64,000 bases of DNA. It comes from Daucus carota subsp. sativus (Eukaryota; Streptophyta; Magnoliopsida; Apiales; Apiaceae). The position numbers and the translations under genes are program-made. The notes under the pieces are model-generated. The model had not been told where the DNA came from. It was given only the letters and a program-made list of their open reading frames with translations, and ran no database searches. This document shows, one piece after another, positions 12,941 to 25,637 of the stretch (positions within the stretch are counted from its first letter, which is position 1; the number at the start of each line of letters is the position of its first letter). Location of the stretch: NCBI RefSeq assembly GCF_001625215.2, contig NC_030385.2, forward strand, positions 42,495,598-42,559,597, read 5' to 3'.

Positions 12941-13483
12941 TACAAAACTTAGTTATTCCACACAGTAACGTAGCGGCCGGCCTCGATCGGGGCCTGGGTT
13001 ATTCTTATTCTTTAGCTAGTAGCTACCTACGCAGATCAGCTTTTTTAGCTAGATTTAATAAATACAAATAGTATAATCTGTTAATAATGTTAGCTAGCTG
13101 GGGACCAGCGATTAAACTTGTCATGAAACCCTACAATCACAAAAGTACAAAGTAGATCATTTTGTCTTGGAATTTTTTAAATGGACATGATAAGATCACA
13201 GCATTGGCCATTGAGCATACAATTATCATCATCGATCGACTGTAGCAGTAGCGTTGCGGCCACAGCTATGCATTTTAGCGTAATGCTACACCTATTTAAA
13301 TACTCTCATATTTCGAAAGGATATATAGCGTGGAACACATGTTGGAGACTTTGGAATTATTTTTAATAATTCCATCATCGTAAATTTTTTGCAGATTATT
13401 TGACAATTTTTAATAAAACTCGCGTCTGTAATTACATCGACTAATCCATCTGGAGTCCGGATACTGTGTGTCAAACATCGTCC

Positions 13484-13735
13484 TGATCATTCGGGCGGAG
13501 CGGTTCGGACCGGTTCAACCCGCGGCGGTTCCAACCGGGCCGCTTCCGTGGTGTCCACCGGTTCCGGGCCGGTTACGATTCGATTCTCCAATTCTATTCT
13601 AAACCGTATTCGGCACGTGCTCAGTATCGGTTCTTGCGGTTTTTGAACCGGCCCGTGTTTATACGGTTCTGGGCGGTTAAAAACATAGCTCAGGACGTGT
13701 CGGTTCAGACGGTTCGGTCCGTTTGGTCTAGAGTA
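13484..13735. repeat. GC-rich CGGTTCGG repeat, probable hAT-type remnant
   Basis: A GC-rich island in AT-rich DNA built from variants of CGGTTCGG and CCGGTTC in both orientations. The composition resembles the hAT-type element at 54219-54763, but I could not identify intact ends or a target duplication. Confidence 0.4.
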
Positions 13736-14446
13736 ACCTGCTTATACCTATATTATATGTATATATATAATGCATTTAAAATTGAAGCAAACAACTATTT
13801 TAAATCTAAATTGGTCTTCAATATCTGATAATTATTATTTTAACCCGATAATTTCATAGTCAATCTCTACATCTATATTATACGTATGCATATATAAGGG
13901 TCATTCTAGTGTCTGCCCATGAGTACACACTAACAACTACTTTTTTATATAGCTGGGAGATTTTGATTCGTGAGGATTTTTGTGCATGCAAATGAGCCAT
14001 CATTATTAATGAGATGGAAGTCGATCAAAATCCACCCGACTAGTTAAAAAATGGTCGTTATGATATTAGAAAATCCGTATATTAATGCACACCTTTTCTC
14101 CGTCAATGTTAGTGTATCAACTTCCAACCTAAAAGCAGTACTACTACAGAATTTCCTAAATCCCAGAAATACATAGACATGAAATCAGCCACGACACATA
14201 AAAGTTTGGCATAATTTTAGAAGTGGCTGTAGACTTTTCTCGGCTGTTACACACACAGCTGCTTATGGTATCTTGAATTACTAATCCCGATTAAGTGCTA
14301 CAAAAACCTAGTGATTAAACTACTCACCATTTCATCCCCCATTGACTCCTATCGTATCATTTCGAGAAACAGTTCACTCTGCACATGTAAATCTATACTC
14401 CTACGGCCTACCATTCTCACCGAGTGCAAAGCGTGCTTGTGTATTA

Positions 14447-14741
14447 CTCCCTTCCTTCCTGTGGGCAATATACATTTGGAGAATGACACGAAGGTTAAAA
14501 AAAAATGTAATTTAGTGAAGAAAAGTGGATGGAGTGGTGGGACTCATTAATATTTAATATGTAAAATGAGTGTACTGGGAGTAAAATGGACCTGCTAATA
14601 TTTAATGTATAAAGTGGGTGTGGTGGAAGAAGGTGGTGAGTGTAGTTAAGTTTTTATATTATAAAAATTTACTATTTTTGGTATGCATAAAATTGGTGAA
14701 TGTACCAAAAAGAAAAACTGTATACAATAGATTGGAGTACA
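14447..14741. mobile_element. Degenerate Stowaway-like MITE
   Basis: Starts CTCCCTTCCTTCC and has interior text (AGTGGATGGAGTGGTGGGAC) like the MITE at 37739-38017. The right end is worn (GATTGGAGTAC). Borders are approximate. Confidence 0.5.
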
Positions 14742-15008
14742 ATTATTATAAGTCCATATTTATATATTATAATATTTTAATATTCATTAAATAGAGCTGG
14801 TAGGAACCGAATATCAATTTTGTTGTTAAAAAGAAAATATTATACATATCATACATGCAGATGTGGATGATACGTATTGACTTGCAACTGACTTGAGAAT
14901 GAAACAAATATGCTTTACGAGATTAGATTTAGAAGTGTAAATAAATTTATACCCCATCAATCGTGTGGACTGCGAAGGAATAAAGAGAGGAAAATAAATG
15001 ATCGGATT

Positions 15009-15014
15009 TGTCGG
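15009..15014 (+). promoter_or_regulatory. Possible auxin response element TGTCGG
   Basis: TGTCGG is a known high-affinity ARF half-site and lies about 1.3 kb upstream of the GH3 start. TGTCTG variants occur near 15430 and 15910. I see no classic TGTCTC cluster close to the gene, so this is only a weak candidate; a six-base match is expected often by chance. Confidence 0.25.
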
Positions 15015-15540
15015 CGAGGCAAGAAATATATCAAGCGTGTATTACAAGTTAGATATTATAAGAAGCTCTAGGCTCTTTAACGCCAACGTAAGATAGGGGA
15101 GCTTGCCGGCTTTTTAACAAGCACCCGCGGTACATGCACGCATGTACTCGCTGTACTTACCGCCTCATTTTATATTTCACCGGGAATCGCCCGTCCAATC
15201 ATCTTTCACTTCTTCAAATCTCACCCCCTGTAACCGGTTTCCGGTTTTCCTTATACCCAACCATTTTCCCTAATTAGAAACCCGTTTTTGTTGAGAGAAT
15301 TCGTGCTTATTTTGCTTCCTTTTCTGCCCTTGCTTTGTTTTGTGTTTTGTACAAATTCAATTTATTGTATCAACAATTTTTCATTTCTTGTGAAAGTGGT
15401 TTAAGTGGTGGGCAATCTTTTTAATTAAGTTGTCTGCGTTTAAAACGTATACGAAATATTTGAATCAATTTATGAATAAGGCGAACTTGTTCAACTCAAT
15501 AATTCGGTGAAGTTCGTCCTTTTAAAATTATTTAGATTTT

Positions 15541-15645
15541 TTATAAGTCACTTAGACTTTTTACATACAATTCTATACAATTCTACGTGCTTTGACCACC
15601 TATTTAAAATTATTTTTTTTAAATTTTTTTTTATGAATTAAATTA

Positions 15646-15687
<42 letters not shown>

Positions 15688-15775
15688 TTTGAAAATGAAA
15701 ATTTTAGAAAAAATAATTTTAAATAAGTGGTCAAAGCACATAGAATTGTGTGCAAAAAGTCTAAGTGACTTATAA
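15541..15775. repeat. Foldback repeat with a (TA)n core
   Basis: The left arm (15541-15620, TTATAAGTCACTTAGACTTT) is repeated in reverse complement at about 15700-15775 (AAAGTCTAAGTGACTTATAA). The centre is a TA microsatellite at 15649-15685. It ends near ACTAGAGGGAGTA and is probably a Stowaway-related element whose loop has become a microsatellite. It lies about 0.6-0.8 kb upstream of the GH3 start. Confidence 0.7.
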
Positions 15776-16220
15776 AAATGACTAGAGGGAGTAATAAATA
15801 TGAAAAATGTCCTTAAGACTTATTTATTTATTATAAATAAATATATTTTCTGAAAATTTGTTCTTATTTTATTAAATAACCCCAGTATATCATGCAAACA
15901 GATTACATGTGTCTGCTTGAAATAACTTTTAAGCAAGGTCAAAATTACATTCATTTCTAAGTTATAATTAAATTGTTAATTTGGAGACCACTGTTAATTA
16001 TGCTTTATTTTGTGAAATATTTAGAGCAGGAAAGCATTTCTGGACCCTAACTAGAGCCACACAACTCAAGTTTATTTTAAAATATCCCATTTAAACAAAA
16101 CCCATTTTGCCCCTGACTTGTATTGTAGCGAATCACTGTTTATTTGATTTTGTTGTATGCAGTGTGGGCTACAGCCACCTTTTCACATTTCCTCCACAGC
16201 TTTTTCCTCCAATTTTCATC

Positions 16221-16227
16221 TATAAAT
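16221..16227 (+). promoter_or_regulatory. TATA box of the GH3 gene
   Basis: TATAAAT lies 112 bp before the ATG, placing transcription start near 16250 and giving a leader of roughly 90 bases. Confidence 0.6.
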
Positions 16228-16338
16228 ATCACATGCTCTCCTCCCAAACCAAAAATAAGAAAAAGTCATTTCATTCATCCTTTCTCTTGTTCAAATTTTC
16301 TCTAGCTCTCATAATTCCTCACCATAACATCCTCAGCC

Positions 16339-18405
16339 ATGCCAGAGGAGTTGCTAAGAGCTAGAGAAATGGATGGTGTAGTGTATAATGTCCATGAAAC
16401 AAATAAGAAAGCGCTTGAGTTTATTCAAGAAGTTACTAGTAATGCACAAGAAGTTCAGAATCAAGTTCTTGATGAAATTCTTTCTTCCAATGCTGATGTT
16501 GAGTACTTGAGGAGGCATGGCCTTGATGGCCATGTCGACCGCGATACGTTCAAGAAGGTCATGCCTGTTATAACGTATGAGGATCTTCAGCCAGATATTG
16601 AACGTATTTCTAATGGAGATACTTCGAAAATTCTTTGTTCACAGCCTATTTCAGAATTTTTGACAAGGTAATGAGCACACAACACACATGCACACACAAC
16701 TTTTTGTATATGGTCGGTCAGTTACAGAAATTTAAATACTTAAACCCTTTCCGCTAGTCTCAAGTCTATGATCTCTTATTGTTTTTTTCTTGTGCATGTG
16801 TAAAATTTAGCTCTGGAACATCCGGGGGAGAAAGAAAACTGATGCCAACTATAGATGAGGAGCTTGGAAGGAAATCATCTCTGTATAGCCTTTTGATGCC
16901 TGTGATGGATCAATTTGTTCCGGGTTTGGACAAGGGCAAAGGAATGTACTTCTTGTTCATCAAATCAGAAGCTAAAACTCCAGGGGGTCTCTTGGCTCGT
17001 CCAGTTCTCACTAGTTACTACAAAAGCTCTTATTTCAAGGACAGGCCTTATGATCCTTACACAAACTACACGAGTCCGAATGAAACAGTACTCTGCTTGG
17101 ATTCTTACCAGAGCATGTACTCTCAGTTACTATGTGGCCTTTTCCAAAATGATGAAGTTGTTCGTGTTGGAGCTGTTTTTGCCTCTGGCTTCATCAGAGC
17201 CATACGGTTCCTTGAAAAACATTGGAGTAGCCTTTGTAATGATATCCGAACTGGAACCATTGACCCTCAAATAACTGACCTCAGTGTGAGGGAGGCAGTC
17301 ATGAAAATTCTGAAACCAAACCCTAGGCTTGCAGACTTGATCGAGGCAGAGTGCAGGAGGAGGTCATGGAAAGGGATCATCACGCGGTTATGGCCTAACA
17401 CCAAGTACATCGACGTTATTGTGACAGGAACTATGTCACAATATATTCAGACTATTGATTACTATAGCAATGGCCTTCCTCTTGTGTGCACTATGTATGC
17501 TTCTTCAGAGTGTTATTTTGGTGTGAACCTTAATCCTCTTTGCAATCCAAGTGATGTTGCGTACACTCTCATTCCTACCATGGCCTACTTTGAATTCTTG
17601 CCTTTCAATAGGAAGCAACAAGTCTCGGGATCCTCAAAGCTTAATGCAAGTGACCAACTTGAGCTGGTTGATCTTGTTGACGTGAAAATGGGACATGAAT
17701 ATGAGCTTGTTGTCACCACTTATGCCGGTAAAATTAGATTTTATTATTTGCTGCAGGTATTATAAACAAAGCTAGCTGTACTTGTATGTTATAATTTATT
17801 GTCTGGTCAACTTATATGCAGGGCTCTATCGATATCGAGTTGGAGACATCTTAAAGGTTGCTGGATTCAAGAACAAAGCCCCTCAGTTCAATTTCATATG
17901 TCGAAAAAACGTTGTCCTCAGCATTGATGCTGACAAAACTGATGAAGTTGAGCTGCACAACGCGGTGAAGAGAGCGGCTAATCACCTCTCACCATTTGAT
18001 GCCAGACTAGTAGAATACACAAGCTATGCAGACTTGTCGAAAATTCCAGGCCACTATGTCTTGTACTGGGAAATTGGCTACAACAATGACACGGTGATTC
18101 CTCCATCAGTGTTTGAAGATTGTTGCCTCACGGTTGAAGAATCACTCAACAGTGTGTACCGTCAAGGCCGGGTCTCTGACAAGTCGATTGGGCCACTGGA
18201 GATAAAGATAGTAGAAACTGGGACATTCGACAAGCTGATGGACTATGCTGTTAGCAATGGTGCATCAATCAACCAGTACAAGGCCCCACGGTGCGTCAAA
18301 TATGAGCCCATTATCCAGCTTTTGAACTCCAGGGTTGTTTCCAAATACCTGAGCCCCAAATGCCCGGAATGGGTTCCTGGTCACAAGCAGTGGTACAACA
18401 ACTGA
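16339..18405 (+). CDS. GH3.6-like: GH3 acyl-acid-amido synthetase (GH3.6/GH3.5-like)
   Basis: Cytosolic enzyme that adenylates auxin (IAA) and joins it to an amino acid, lowering free auxin. Exons 16339-16667, 16811-17727 and 17822-18405 use GT-AG introns and give 609 aa, normal for the family. Visible motifs: [10 protein letters not shown] at 110-119 (ATP/AMP binding), YASSECYFG at 339-347, and YRYRVGD at 418-424 (nucleotide binding). The tail [12 protein letters not shown] and the overall sequence match group II GH3 proteins of the GH3.5/GH3.6 type better than GH3.1. All catalytic motifs look intact. Amino-acid preference cannot be read from the sequence. Such genes are normally auxin-induced. 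It converges with the FLA gene. Confidence 0.95.
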
Positions 18406-18923
18406 AGGGCCAGAGGATTTGATAATTCAAAGTCAATTATGTATTGTCATTTGTCGCGTAGGTAAAAGACATCCAACAATATTGTATTGTTCGGTTTCTT
18501 TGATCATATCAGTATTATTACTAATACTGTGTATTAGAAACAGATTAGGCATTTGTAGTTTTCTGCAATCCTTCTGATCTTCAGATTGTTGTTTCTTATG
18601 TGGTAATAATAGTTCTTTGTCCTGTGTTGCTGGTGGTCTGTAATATAAATTTACGATCATGCAAAATTAAGGAGAACTGGTTCATTTATCATAAGCAATG
18701 ACTTAACGGAACTTAATGACTTAAGTGCTTGAAAATTGCAATAATCCTATAACCAATATTTCAAAAATTTTAAGAAGTAGATCAACAATTGATCATCAGA
18801 AGGGGAAATTTTACATATATTCAATCTAAGTCATGTTACAGTAGGTGCACAAGTACAAGATACAGATATGATGACTTATACATAATGTGGCCTCTGTACA
18901 CATGTTGATCAGTACAAAAACAT
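18406..18923. other. Intergenic, convergent 3' flanks of GH3 and FLA
   Basis: About 520 bp between two facing stop codons. It presumably holds both 3' UTRs; I see nothing else. Confidence 0.5.
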
Positions 18924-20003
18924 CTATCTGAACACACTAGAAAGCTCCACCTCTTCCATGGGAAAAACCTCTGAAATACCATGTATTACAAACTTGTTGG
19001 ATGAGAAAATATCCGGTGATGCAATCTGCACCCCGTTGATTGCCAATATTTCAGAAAAACTAGAACTCGTCGTAACCTGCAGTTCTTTTTGATCAAGTAG
19101 TGTTCTCAATAAGGTCTCTTCAGGCAATGAAGCCAATTCTGCGAAAGACAATCTCCGAGGCAGGACATGAAATTTCACAATTCTCTGTAATAGAGGTGAA
19201 GCTGATGGCAGAAATGGTAAATCAGGAGGAGCCAAAATAGTCACCGAATCCAAATCTTTAAAATCTTGAATAATTCCCTCAATGACTGAATTTAATCCCA
19301 TGGCAAATGGTGCATACCCTTTTGATCTTAACAGGTGGATTATTCTTGGCCATTCTATCTTGTTCTTGGGAACTCGTTTTTGTTGATGATGTTGCCTCAA
19401 ACTGGAGTTACAGATGGGAGATTGAAGAGTGTCCCAATCTTGATTCACCGGAAAAAAAGGCCTCAACACACCCTGTATCGAAACAGGCCCCTGAAGAAAC
19501 AAATCAGGGTGAGTGATCGGCACATTGTTGATCTCAACTGATCTCCGCCTTGGACTAGACCTCGTAACCACAGCCTTTTTCAAACGGAGGGTGTCAAGAC
19601 AAGAGTTTTGTGGCCTATTCAACAGTTGTTGAAATGTATATCTTGTAGGTGCAATGTGGTACAAGAGAAGCTCTTTGAGTTTTGAATAAGGGACTAAAGG
19701 GTCAGAGAATGCTCGATCTTGGATAGCGAAAATAGTGCATTGTTGCGAGGAAAGGAAGAGATGAGGAGAGATTTGGAGGAGGGTGGCAATGACATTGAAG
19801 CCATGAGATTTTAAGACAAGAGTGGCGTTTAAAGAGAGTTGGTGTTTGATGGATTGTGTGGATGTTGTTGGAGAGCTGGGATTGGAATGGAAAGAAGTGG
19901 TGATGATGATAGCTAATGTTATCGACATTGCGAAGGAGAAGAGAGCGTGCCACCAGTGAGAACAACAAGAAGATGAGGATGAGGATGATGATGATGGCTC
20001 CAT
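18924..20003 (-). CDS. Fasciclin-like arabinogalactan-type protein (FLA20/21-like)
   Basis: Single-exon gene for 359 aa. The N-terminus has a run of nine serines followed by a hydrophobic segment (about 20-37) acting as signal peptide or signal anchor, so the protein should reach the cell surface. Two FAS1 domains follow, about 52-183 (containing TIFAIQDRAFS and LLLYHIAP) and 218-347 (containing VTILAPPDLPF and IVKFHVLP). FAS1 domains mediate adhesion. There is little Pro/Ala/Ser-rich glycomodule sequence and no clear GPI signal, which fits the divergent FLA19-21 group rather than classical FLAs. The start is the only reasonable ATG; frames on the other strand are shadows. Confidence 0.85.
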   Translation of the reverse strand: MEPSSSSSSSSSCCSHWWHALFSFAMSITLAIIITTSFHSNPSSPTTSTQSIKHQLSLNATLVLKSHGFNVIATLLQISPHLFLSSQQCTIFAIQDRAFSDPLVPYSKLKELLLYHIAPTRYTFQQLLNRPQNSCLDTLRLKKAVVTRSSPRRRSVEINNVPITHPDLFLQGPVSIQGVLRPFFPVNQDWDTLQSPICNSSLRQHHQQKRVPKNKIEWPRIIHLLRSKGYAPFAMGLNSVIEGIIQDFKDLDSVTILAPPDLPFLPSASPLLQRIVKFHVLPRRLSFAELASLPEETLLRTLLDQKELQVTTSSSFSEILAINGVQIASPDIFSSNKFVIHGISEVFPMEEVELSSVFR

Positions 20004-21511
20004 TGGAACTTTGTTTCTTGATTCTTGATTTTCAAGATTTTTGTTTATGGCTTTGTCAAGTAGCAGGAGAGTTGGGAGATTTTATGAAAAAAAATTGGAG
20101 GGAAGGAACAGTTTGTTAGTTATTGGTTCATGGGCAGAAAGCCCATTGGGAATTTGGGAGAATGTAATTGTAAATTTCAATTTATGAAGATAATATGTTT
20201 AGTACTCCCTCCCTGGCTCCCTTAGAATTATGCAAGTGACACGTATTTTAATATTTTTATAAAATATAATTTTATAACTGATTTATTTAGTTTAATAAAA
20301 GATTATTTTAAATTTTATTTAGAGAATCCTTTAAAAAGAATAATTTATGAAAAATAAACTTTATATACGAGTACAAAAGTAACTGAAAAAAACATATAAA
20401 CTGAGTGCGACGGATATGTTTGTTCTATCGCGGAGGAACTCGAACCAGAAGCACTTGTAAACTACTCTAGTATCATCTCAAATTCTCAATAGCGCGGGAT
20501 CGAGGTCTCATTAGAATCATATATTAATCAGCCTAAATAAAATTAAAATTTATAAGCATCGATTCCTGGAAGTTAACTATTGCAGGTCAGTCCATGCATT
20601 TGTGTGAAGACCATAGCAAATTGGCAATGGAGAATAGCCGAATCGGGACAGTAGTATCTTTCACTTGTCCTCTTCAATTTACTTGTCCAGCTGCACTTGA
20701 TATCAAAGTTGCCACCTACCTCTTGCCTCTTGGGCCTCTCTTTATTTAACTTGCCCAGCTTCATTTCCTCATATTTATTCCGCTGTCTTGTGCTTAACTT
20801 CTCAACCTTATGGCCTCTTCAACTCTCCTTTTTTCCTTTTTCAGATCTACAGATAATCTACCAACACTGTCATACACGGCACTTGCCTTCTTGTACGAAC
20901 TTAGAACAGTACTACAGTCTACACTGGTCGACCAAAATTAAGGAGGGTTTGGTTCATGGTTAATGAACCCGGTTGACAGAAATCAGAACCCCAATCCCAT
21001 GTATAAGTGTTTGAATGGAATGGAACCCCAATCTTTTAGGTGGTTAAATTATAAATTTCTCACCTCTTGGATTTCCATACTATTCCCATTTACATTAACC
21101 TCATTCTCATTTCCGATTCCTATTCTCAAACAAATGCCCCCAAAATTGTAGTCACTTGCTGTATATGCTCAATTCAAGTTTGACTTCGAATTATAAATTT
21201 TAGACTCGTAACTCGGCTCGACTAAGTTTTGATTTACTCATATTTAGCTTAAAAGATCCAACTCACCGGTAATGTTTTTACATTATATCCTATCCTAGCC
21301 TTTTTCTACACTATTTTTAAGTGATGGGGGCATAATTTAAAATGAAAATGTAACAGAAGCAAAAGGAGTATAATGTGGTAAATAAAATCAAATTAAAATG
21401 ACCCTTATCTTACAAAATGTGACCCAAGGTAAAACAAGGAGTTCCCTCTTCTTGGAAATTTTACATTGAGACTTTAAACCCTACTTAAAGATTTGACTCG
21501 ATTACTACTTG
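20004..21511. other. Intergenic, with a degenerate MITE end
   Basis: Upstream region of the FLA gene and 3' side of the XTH gene. A single ACTCCCTCCCTGGCTCCC end at about 20203 and a GCGACGGA remnant near 20408 suggest a worn Stowaway-like element. No coding region is recognised. Confidence 0.4.
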
Positions 21512-22819
21512 CTAATGCTGGTGGTGATGGTGCTGGCACTCCAAAGGAGTCACCGGGAACCTAGCCGCATCACTACAATAATCATATATCATATGTTTAG
21601 CCCGAACCCACAACAGCTGGTGGCTCTGATGCAGACTCAACTCAGCCAATCTAGGCTCATCCCACCAGAACTTCTTTTCAGCACTACTACTGCATTGCTG
21701 CAACATGTTAGCTGCATTCACCGTGGTCTCACACTCGCAACCATCAATGTTAAAGTTCTTGTACGAAGCTATAAATGGCGCATGGGACCAGTCTGTCTTG
21801 ACACGGCCTCCCTGAGTGGCCCAGTCATCTGCATTCCATATTGAACTGTACACGCCCATGGCCTGGTCTTTCGGGTAAGGCACACCCTTGTGTTCCAAGT
21901 TCGAGTGCACTCTAATTGGCGTATTATCCACCAAAAATCTGCAACACAATTATAAAAATTAATTAGTATCGAATCACAATTTGTTACCAAAATAGTCGAA
22001 ATACTAAAATTATAATCAAAAAATTATTGTTACTAAAATATTTGTCGGAAAATTATACGTACACAACTTGGCGTTGGTTCCAGAGGATGGAGTAGGAGTG
22101 GAAGTCCGAGGTTGGGTCGAACCATAGGTTCAACCTTTGTTCCCTGTTTCCGACACCGTTAACATACACATTTGTCTGAACAAGATATGGTTCACCACTT
22201 GTATTACCCAGAAATTCAAAATCAAATTCGTGGTGCTTTGGACCGTCGGATGACATCTGTAAAATCAAGAACGTAATCACTTTCGGCCACACTCTAATAT
22301 TTCAAATAATTTAAGCAAGTGTAATGAAATTTATTAGATTATTAAGTTAGATAAAAAGGTAAAGGAAGCAGCATACATAGAAAGCAGTGACTGTTCCGGC
22401 AGAATCACCCTCCACAAGCTTAATATCCACTGTGACTTTTCCGAACATGTACTTATTTTTCGATGAGAACCCGGCTCCTAATGAATTAGAAATAATCATA
22501 AATAAGATCAGTTATAAATACATGCAGAAGAAAAAATGTTTAAAACGAGTATTCGAGAATTCAGACGAATCTGATTCCCGATTTTTACAACTATGATAAA
22601 CAAATGTGAGTGTATGTTACCAGAAAAGTTGTCAAGTTTCATCTTAAGAGTCTCTCCTTCGTAAACAAAATGGTCCATGGCCCAACCAGGTTCGAAAAGC
22701 TCATCAAATTTAGATGAGCTAACTCCCGAACTCATCAACATTACCAGACCAACACACACTCCCAATAACACACACCCCATTGGCATTTTATCACCAATAA
22801 CAACCATTTTCACACTCAC
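21512..22819 (-). CDS. XTH: Xyloglucan endotransglucosylase/hydrolase (GH16)
   Basis: Secreted wall enzyme that cuts and rejoins xyloglucan chains. Four exons read from 22819: 22819-22621, 22477-22377, 22256-22063 and 21938-21512, all in frame with GT-AG introns, giving 306 aa (usual length 280-300). The first ATG is used here; an internal ATG at 22786 starts immediately before the hydrophobic signal peptide ([14 protein letters not shown]) and may be the true start. The catalytic motif HEFDFEFLG (about 109-117) holds the nucleophile and acid/base glutamates, followed by the N-glycosylation site NTS. The C-terminal XTH domain has the conserved cysteines. The His-rich tail CQHHHHQH is unusual. 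The subgroup cannot be fixed by eye. Confidence 0.93.
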
Positions 22820-22893
22820 TATGTGTAAAGAGCAGAGTGTAAGAGACAGACAAGTGTGGAGTGGAGTGGAGTTTCTACTATGCTAAAATGTTG

Positions 22894-22901
22894 ATTTTAT
22901 A
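22894..22901 (-). promoter_or_regulatory. TATA box of the XTH gene
   Basis: On the minus strand TATAAAAT lies about 75 bp before the first ATG, a normal spacing for a short leader. Confidence 0.55.
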
Positions 22902-23052
22902 GGCAGGAGTGTAGGGGAGCTTATTCAAGAAGCCTGGCTGGCTGGATGGACAAGTGGGTCCCACACTGACATGTCAGCGTCCACGTCAGAGAAAGTCGGA
23001 TCACGCTTTTCACGTAGTGGGGGACTGAGAACATTTAAAAAATGATAGCCGA

Positions 23053-23535
23053 ACAATTGGGGGTGTTTGTTTTTGAGAAGCAGAAGCCTTCTGCTTCTCT
23101 TAACCCGTTTGTGTAAATAAGCACAAGCACTTTTAAGAAGCTGAAAATCCTATCTTCTCTCTCACAGCTTCTGCTTCTTTTCCAAACACTTTATTAACCT
23201 TTTTTATTCTCACTTCTAATCCACTTCTTCACTTTAATTACAGAATCACTTTTTTTAAGCTTGGCCAAACGGCCCAATGTGGGTGTTTGTGCGGGGCTTA
23301 AAAGCACCGCTTCTGGAATTCTAAGTTAGAAACACTTATTCGTATCGTTTGTATCGTTTGTGTAAAAAGTCGAGAATCACTTATAAAAACTTAGGATTCC
23401 TATCTTTTATTTCATGACTTCTACTTTTTTTTCTAAACACTTTAGTCACTTATAAATCTTAACTAACTTTTACTTCAATTTTTTTTACTTTAAACAAGAA
23501 TCACTTATTTTAAACTCACTCAAACCGCTCCAATA
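23053..23535. mobile_element. Two adjacent related MITE-like units upstream of XTH
   Basis: Unit one (about 23053-23275) starts GGGGGTGTTTGT and ends CCAAACGGCCC. Unit two (about 23281-23535) starts GTGGGTGTTTGTGC and ends TCAAACCGCTCC. Both share internal text of the type GAATCACTT...CTTCTACTTTTT...CCAAACACTTT. They look like two insertions, or a duplication, of the same non-autonomous family about 230 bp upstream of the XTH start. No clean target duplication was identified. Confidence 0.5.
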
Positions 23536-25635
23536 ATGAGCTGAAAGAGCAGCTGGCTGAGAGCTGGTCCAAAAATGGTGTACTAACGAGTCATCGATGA
23601 AGATAAAGGGCAGAGAGGTACAGATTCCAACCAATCGAGTTCTGACACGAAATGGGAAACAGCTGGGGGGATTGTACGAGTATTCTGTACAGTTGTCACT
23701 CGCATTATTGGAGATGTAAAGAGTAAAAGACCCCTTCTTTTGCTCGGAGTACCAGTTGTCTTTGCATTTCAAACTACTCCACTATATTTGTGTGTTTTTC
23801 AAACTTTTTTACGAGATTCCTGGAGAAATGCTACCAGTAGTTCTTTTTTCAGATTTATTTTGATACTTCTGGAGATGAGCGACACAGAAACAGAACAGAC
23901 TCACTATTTGAGCTATGCACTTCATGAGATTGTCATGGTGGACTGGTCAGATACCTTGTTTCATGAATGAATAGACAACTGTTTAATGTGAGATTTTTAA
24001 AGAAGGGGAAAAATCTTTGTGAATTCCATTGCGATTCGGAGCAGATAATATAATTAGTTAATCGGTTTTTTTATGATGTGTCATGAGCCCACAATAAGCA
24101 CAAAATTTGACATTTTTTCGTTGTTTTGATCGGCTTACACTCATTTAATAATGATGTCTCCTGCATTCACATCAACCACACGTCCACACCAATCAAAACA
24201 CACCAAATTTATAAGTTTCCGTACTTAGCATGTGCCAATGGGACACGCTAAATACCTTAGTTAATTACTAGTTCTTCTGTTTTAAATATAACTTGTTTGA
24301 TTTTCTAGCACAAATGTTTAAAATTTTTGATCATCTTGTAAGATTGTTATTTTTAATTTTTTTTGAATTATTAATAATATAATTTTGTAGAAAAATTTAA
24401 AATAATAATTTTAATTATCCTATTAAAAATTAAAAATTTGTGTTAAAAATTAAGCTGACTTATATTTCAAAATATTAAAAATAACACATAATTAGGAGTA
24501 TCGCCCACAACAACTATATATTTATAATTATATTGAGCCATGCACCATAACAATTAAGATGACACCGAGCCAGAATCTACAATTCGGCTACCAAGCCAAA
24601 GATGCTTAATTCCACCAGAAAGTTAGAATTTATTTAATAATTATTAACAAATTCTTGAATATAATACATTTGACTTGTTTTAAACTCAATCAAATGATAT
24701 ACAATGTATGTGCAAGAAAAATATATTTATAATATATTAAAAGATTTTTTATCAAATAAAAACAGTGAAGTCTTCCGTTAACGGGATAACTCGAAATTCA
24801 AAGTGTCTGCTCTATAAAGTACAAACTAAATTATTGTCAAATTAGATATTAAAAAAATTGCCACTTGAATTTAAATGATTTATGAACAGTTTTAAATCAA
24901 TTATTCCTTCATGTTGCAGACAATTATTTAAAAAAAGGCAAATTGTTCGAAATTTTGTTGTTTGCATATAGTTTTAAGCTTTGTTTCAACCATTATCAAA
25001 TTTTTGGTCCTTACCAGAGGGCAGAGACTAATATTACACCATCAGAAATTCATTTTAAGACGAATAGGAGGCATTAATTTTTTTCTGAAAAGAATTTTAA
25101 ATTTTTCAAGAACGAAGTGGGAAAAAAGGTACCCTCGAACCAGGGTCACTCAAACACTGTACTTTTTTATTCTTATAACCTGGCGAATTTGGACAGGACT
25201 GATCATGATACGTGATCGCCATGATTCGAAAACTCATTATTTTTTCAATCTCGAGATCTGTGCCGTATAATTGTTCTTCTCTATCAATCTTTCGAATAGA
25301 AAATGTTAAATACTCCGTCCATATATGAGAAAAAGAATTTAGAGTGAGCTGTGCTGGGAGTTGCTTAGATTCAGTGAGCAGAGACAAGTCCCATGTTATC
25401 CTCTTCGATCTACTGTGAATCCCACTATCCAATAATTCTTCCATGCATAACTATGTTGTAATTTAAGATATATTTTTTTGCCAGCCAATCGGAGTAGTTA
25501 TACATAACTAAATTATCTTCTTAAATATTCTTGCAAGTTTGCCATATATCACTACTCCACTTTAGCACACTATTGCAAGTGATCCCAGATTCCCAGTGAA
25601 CTTGTAATTTGTGTATATAAATTTTAATTATTTAT
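23536..25635. other. Intergenic, no gene recognised
   Basis: AT-rich DNA with short open frames lacking any recognisable domain. An isolated TACTCCGTCC half-end occurs at about 25312. Confidence 0.45.
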
Positions 25636-25637
25636 AT

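Noticed and set aside
16107-16364. Upstream open frame overlapping the GH3 start
   Set aside because: Most of it precedes the TATA box and likely transcription start, so it is not in the leader.
25106-25444. Small protein or tRNA-like B box near GGTTCGAGGG
   Set aside because: No A box at the right spacing, no cloverleaf, and no recognisable protein domain.
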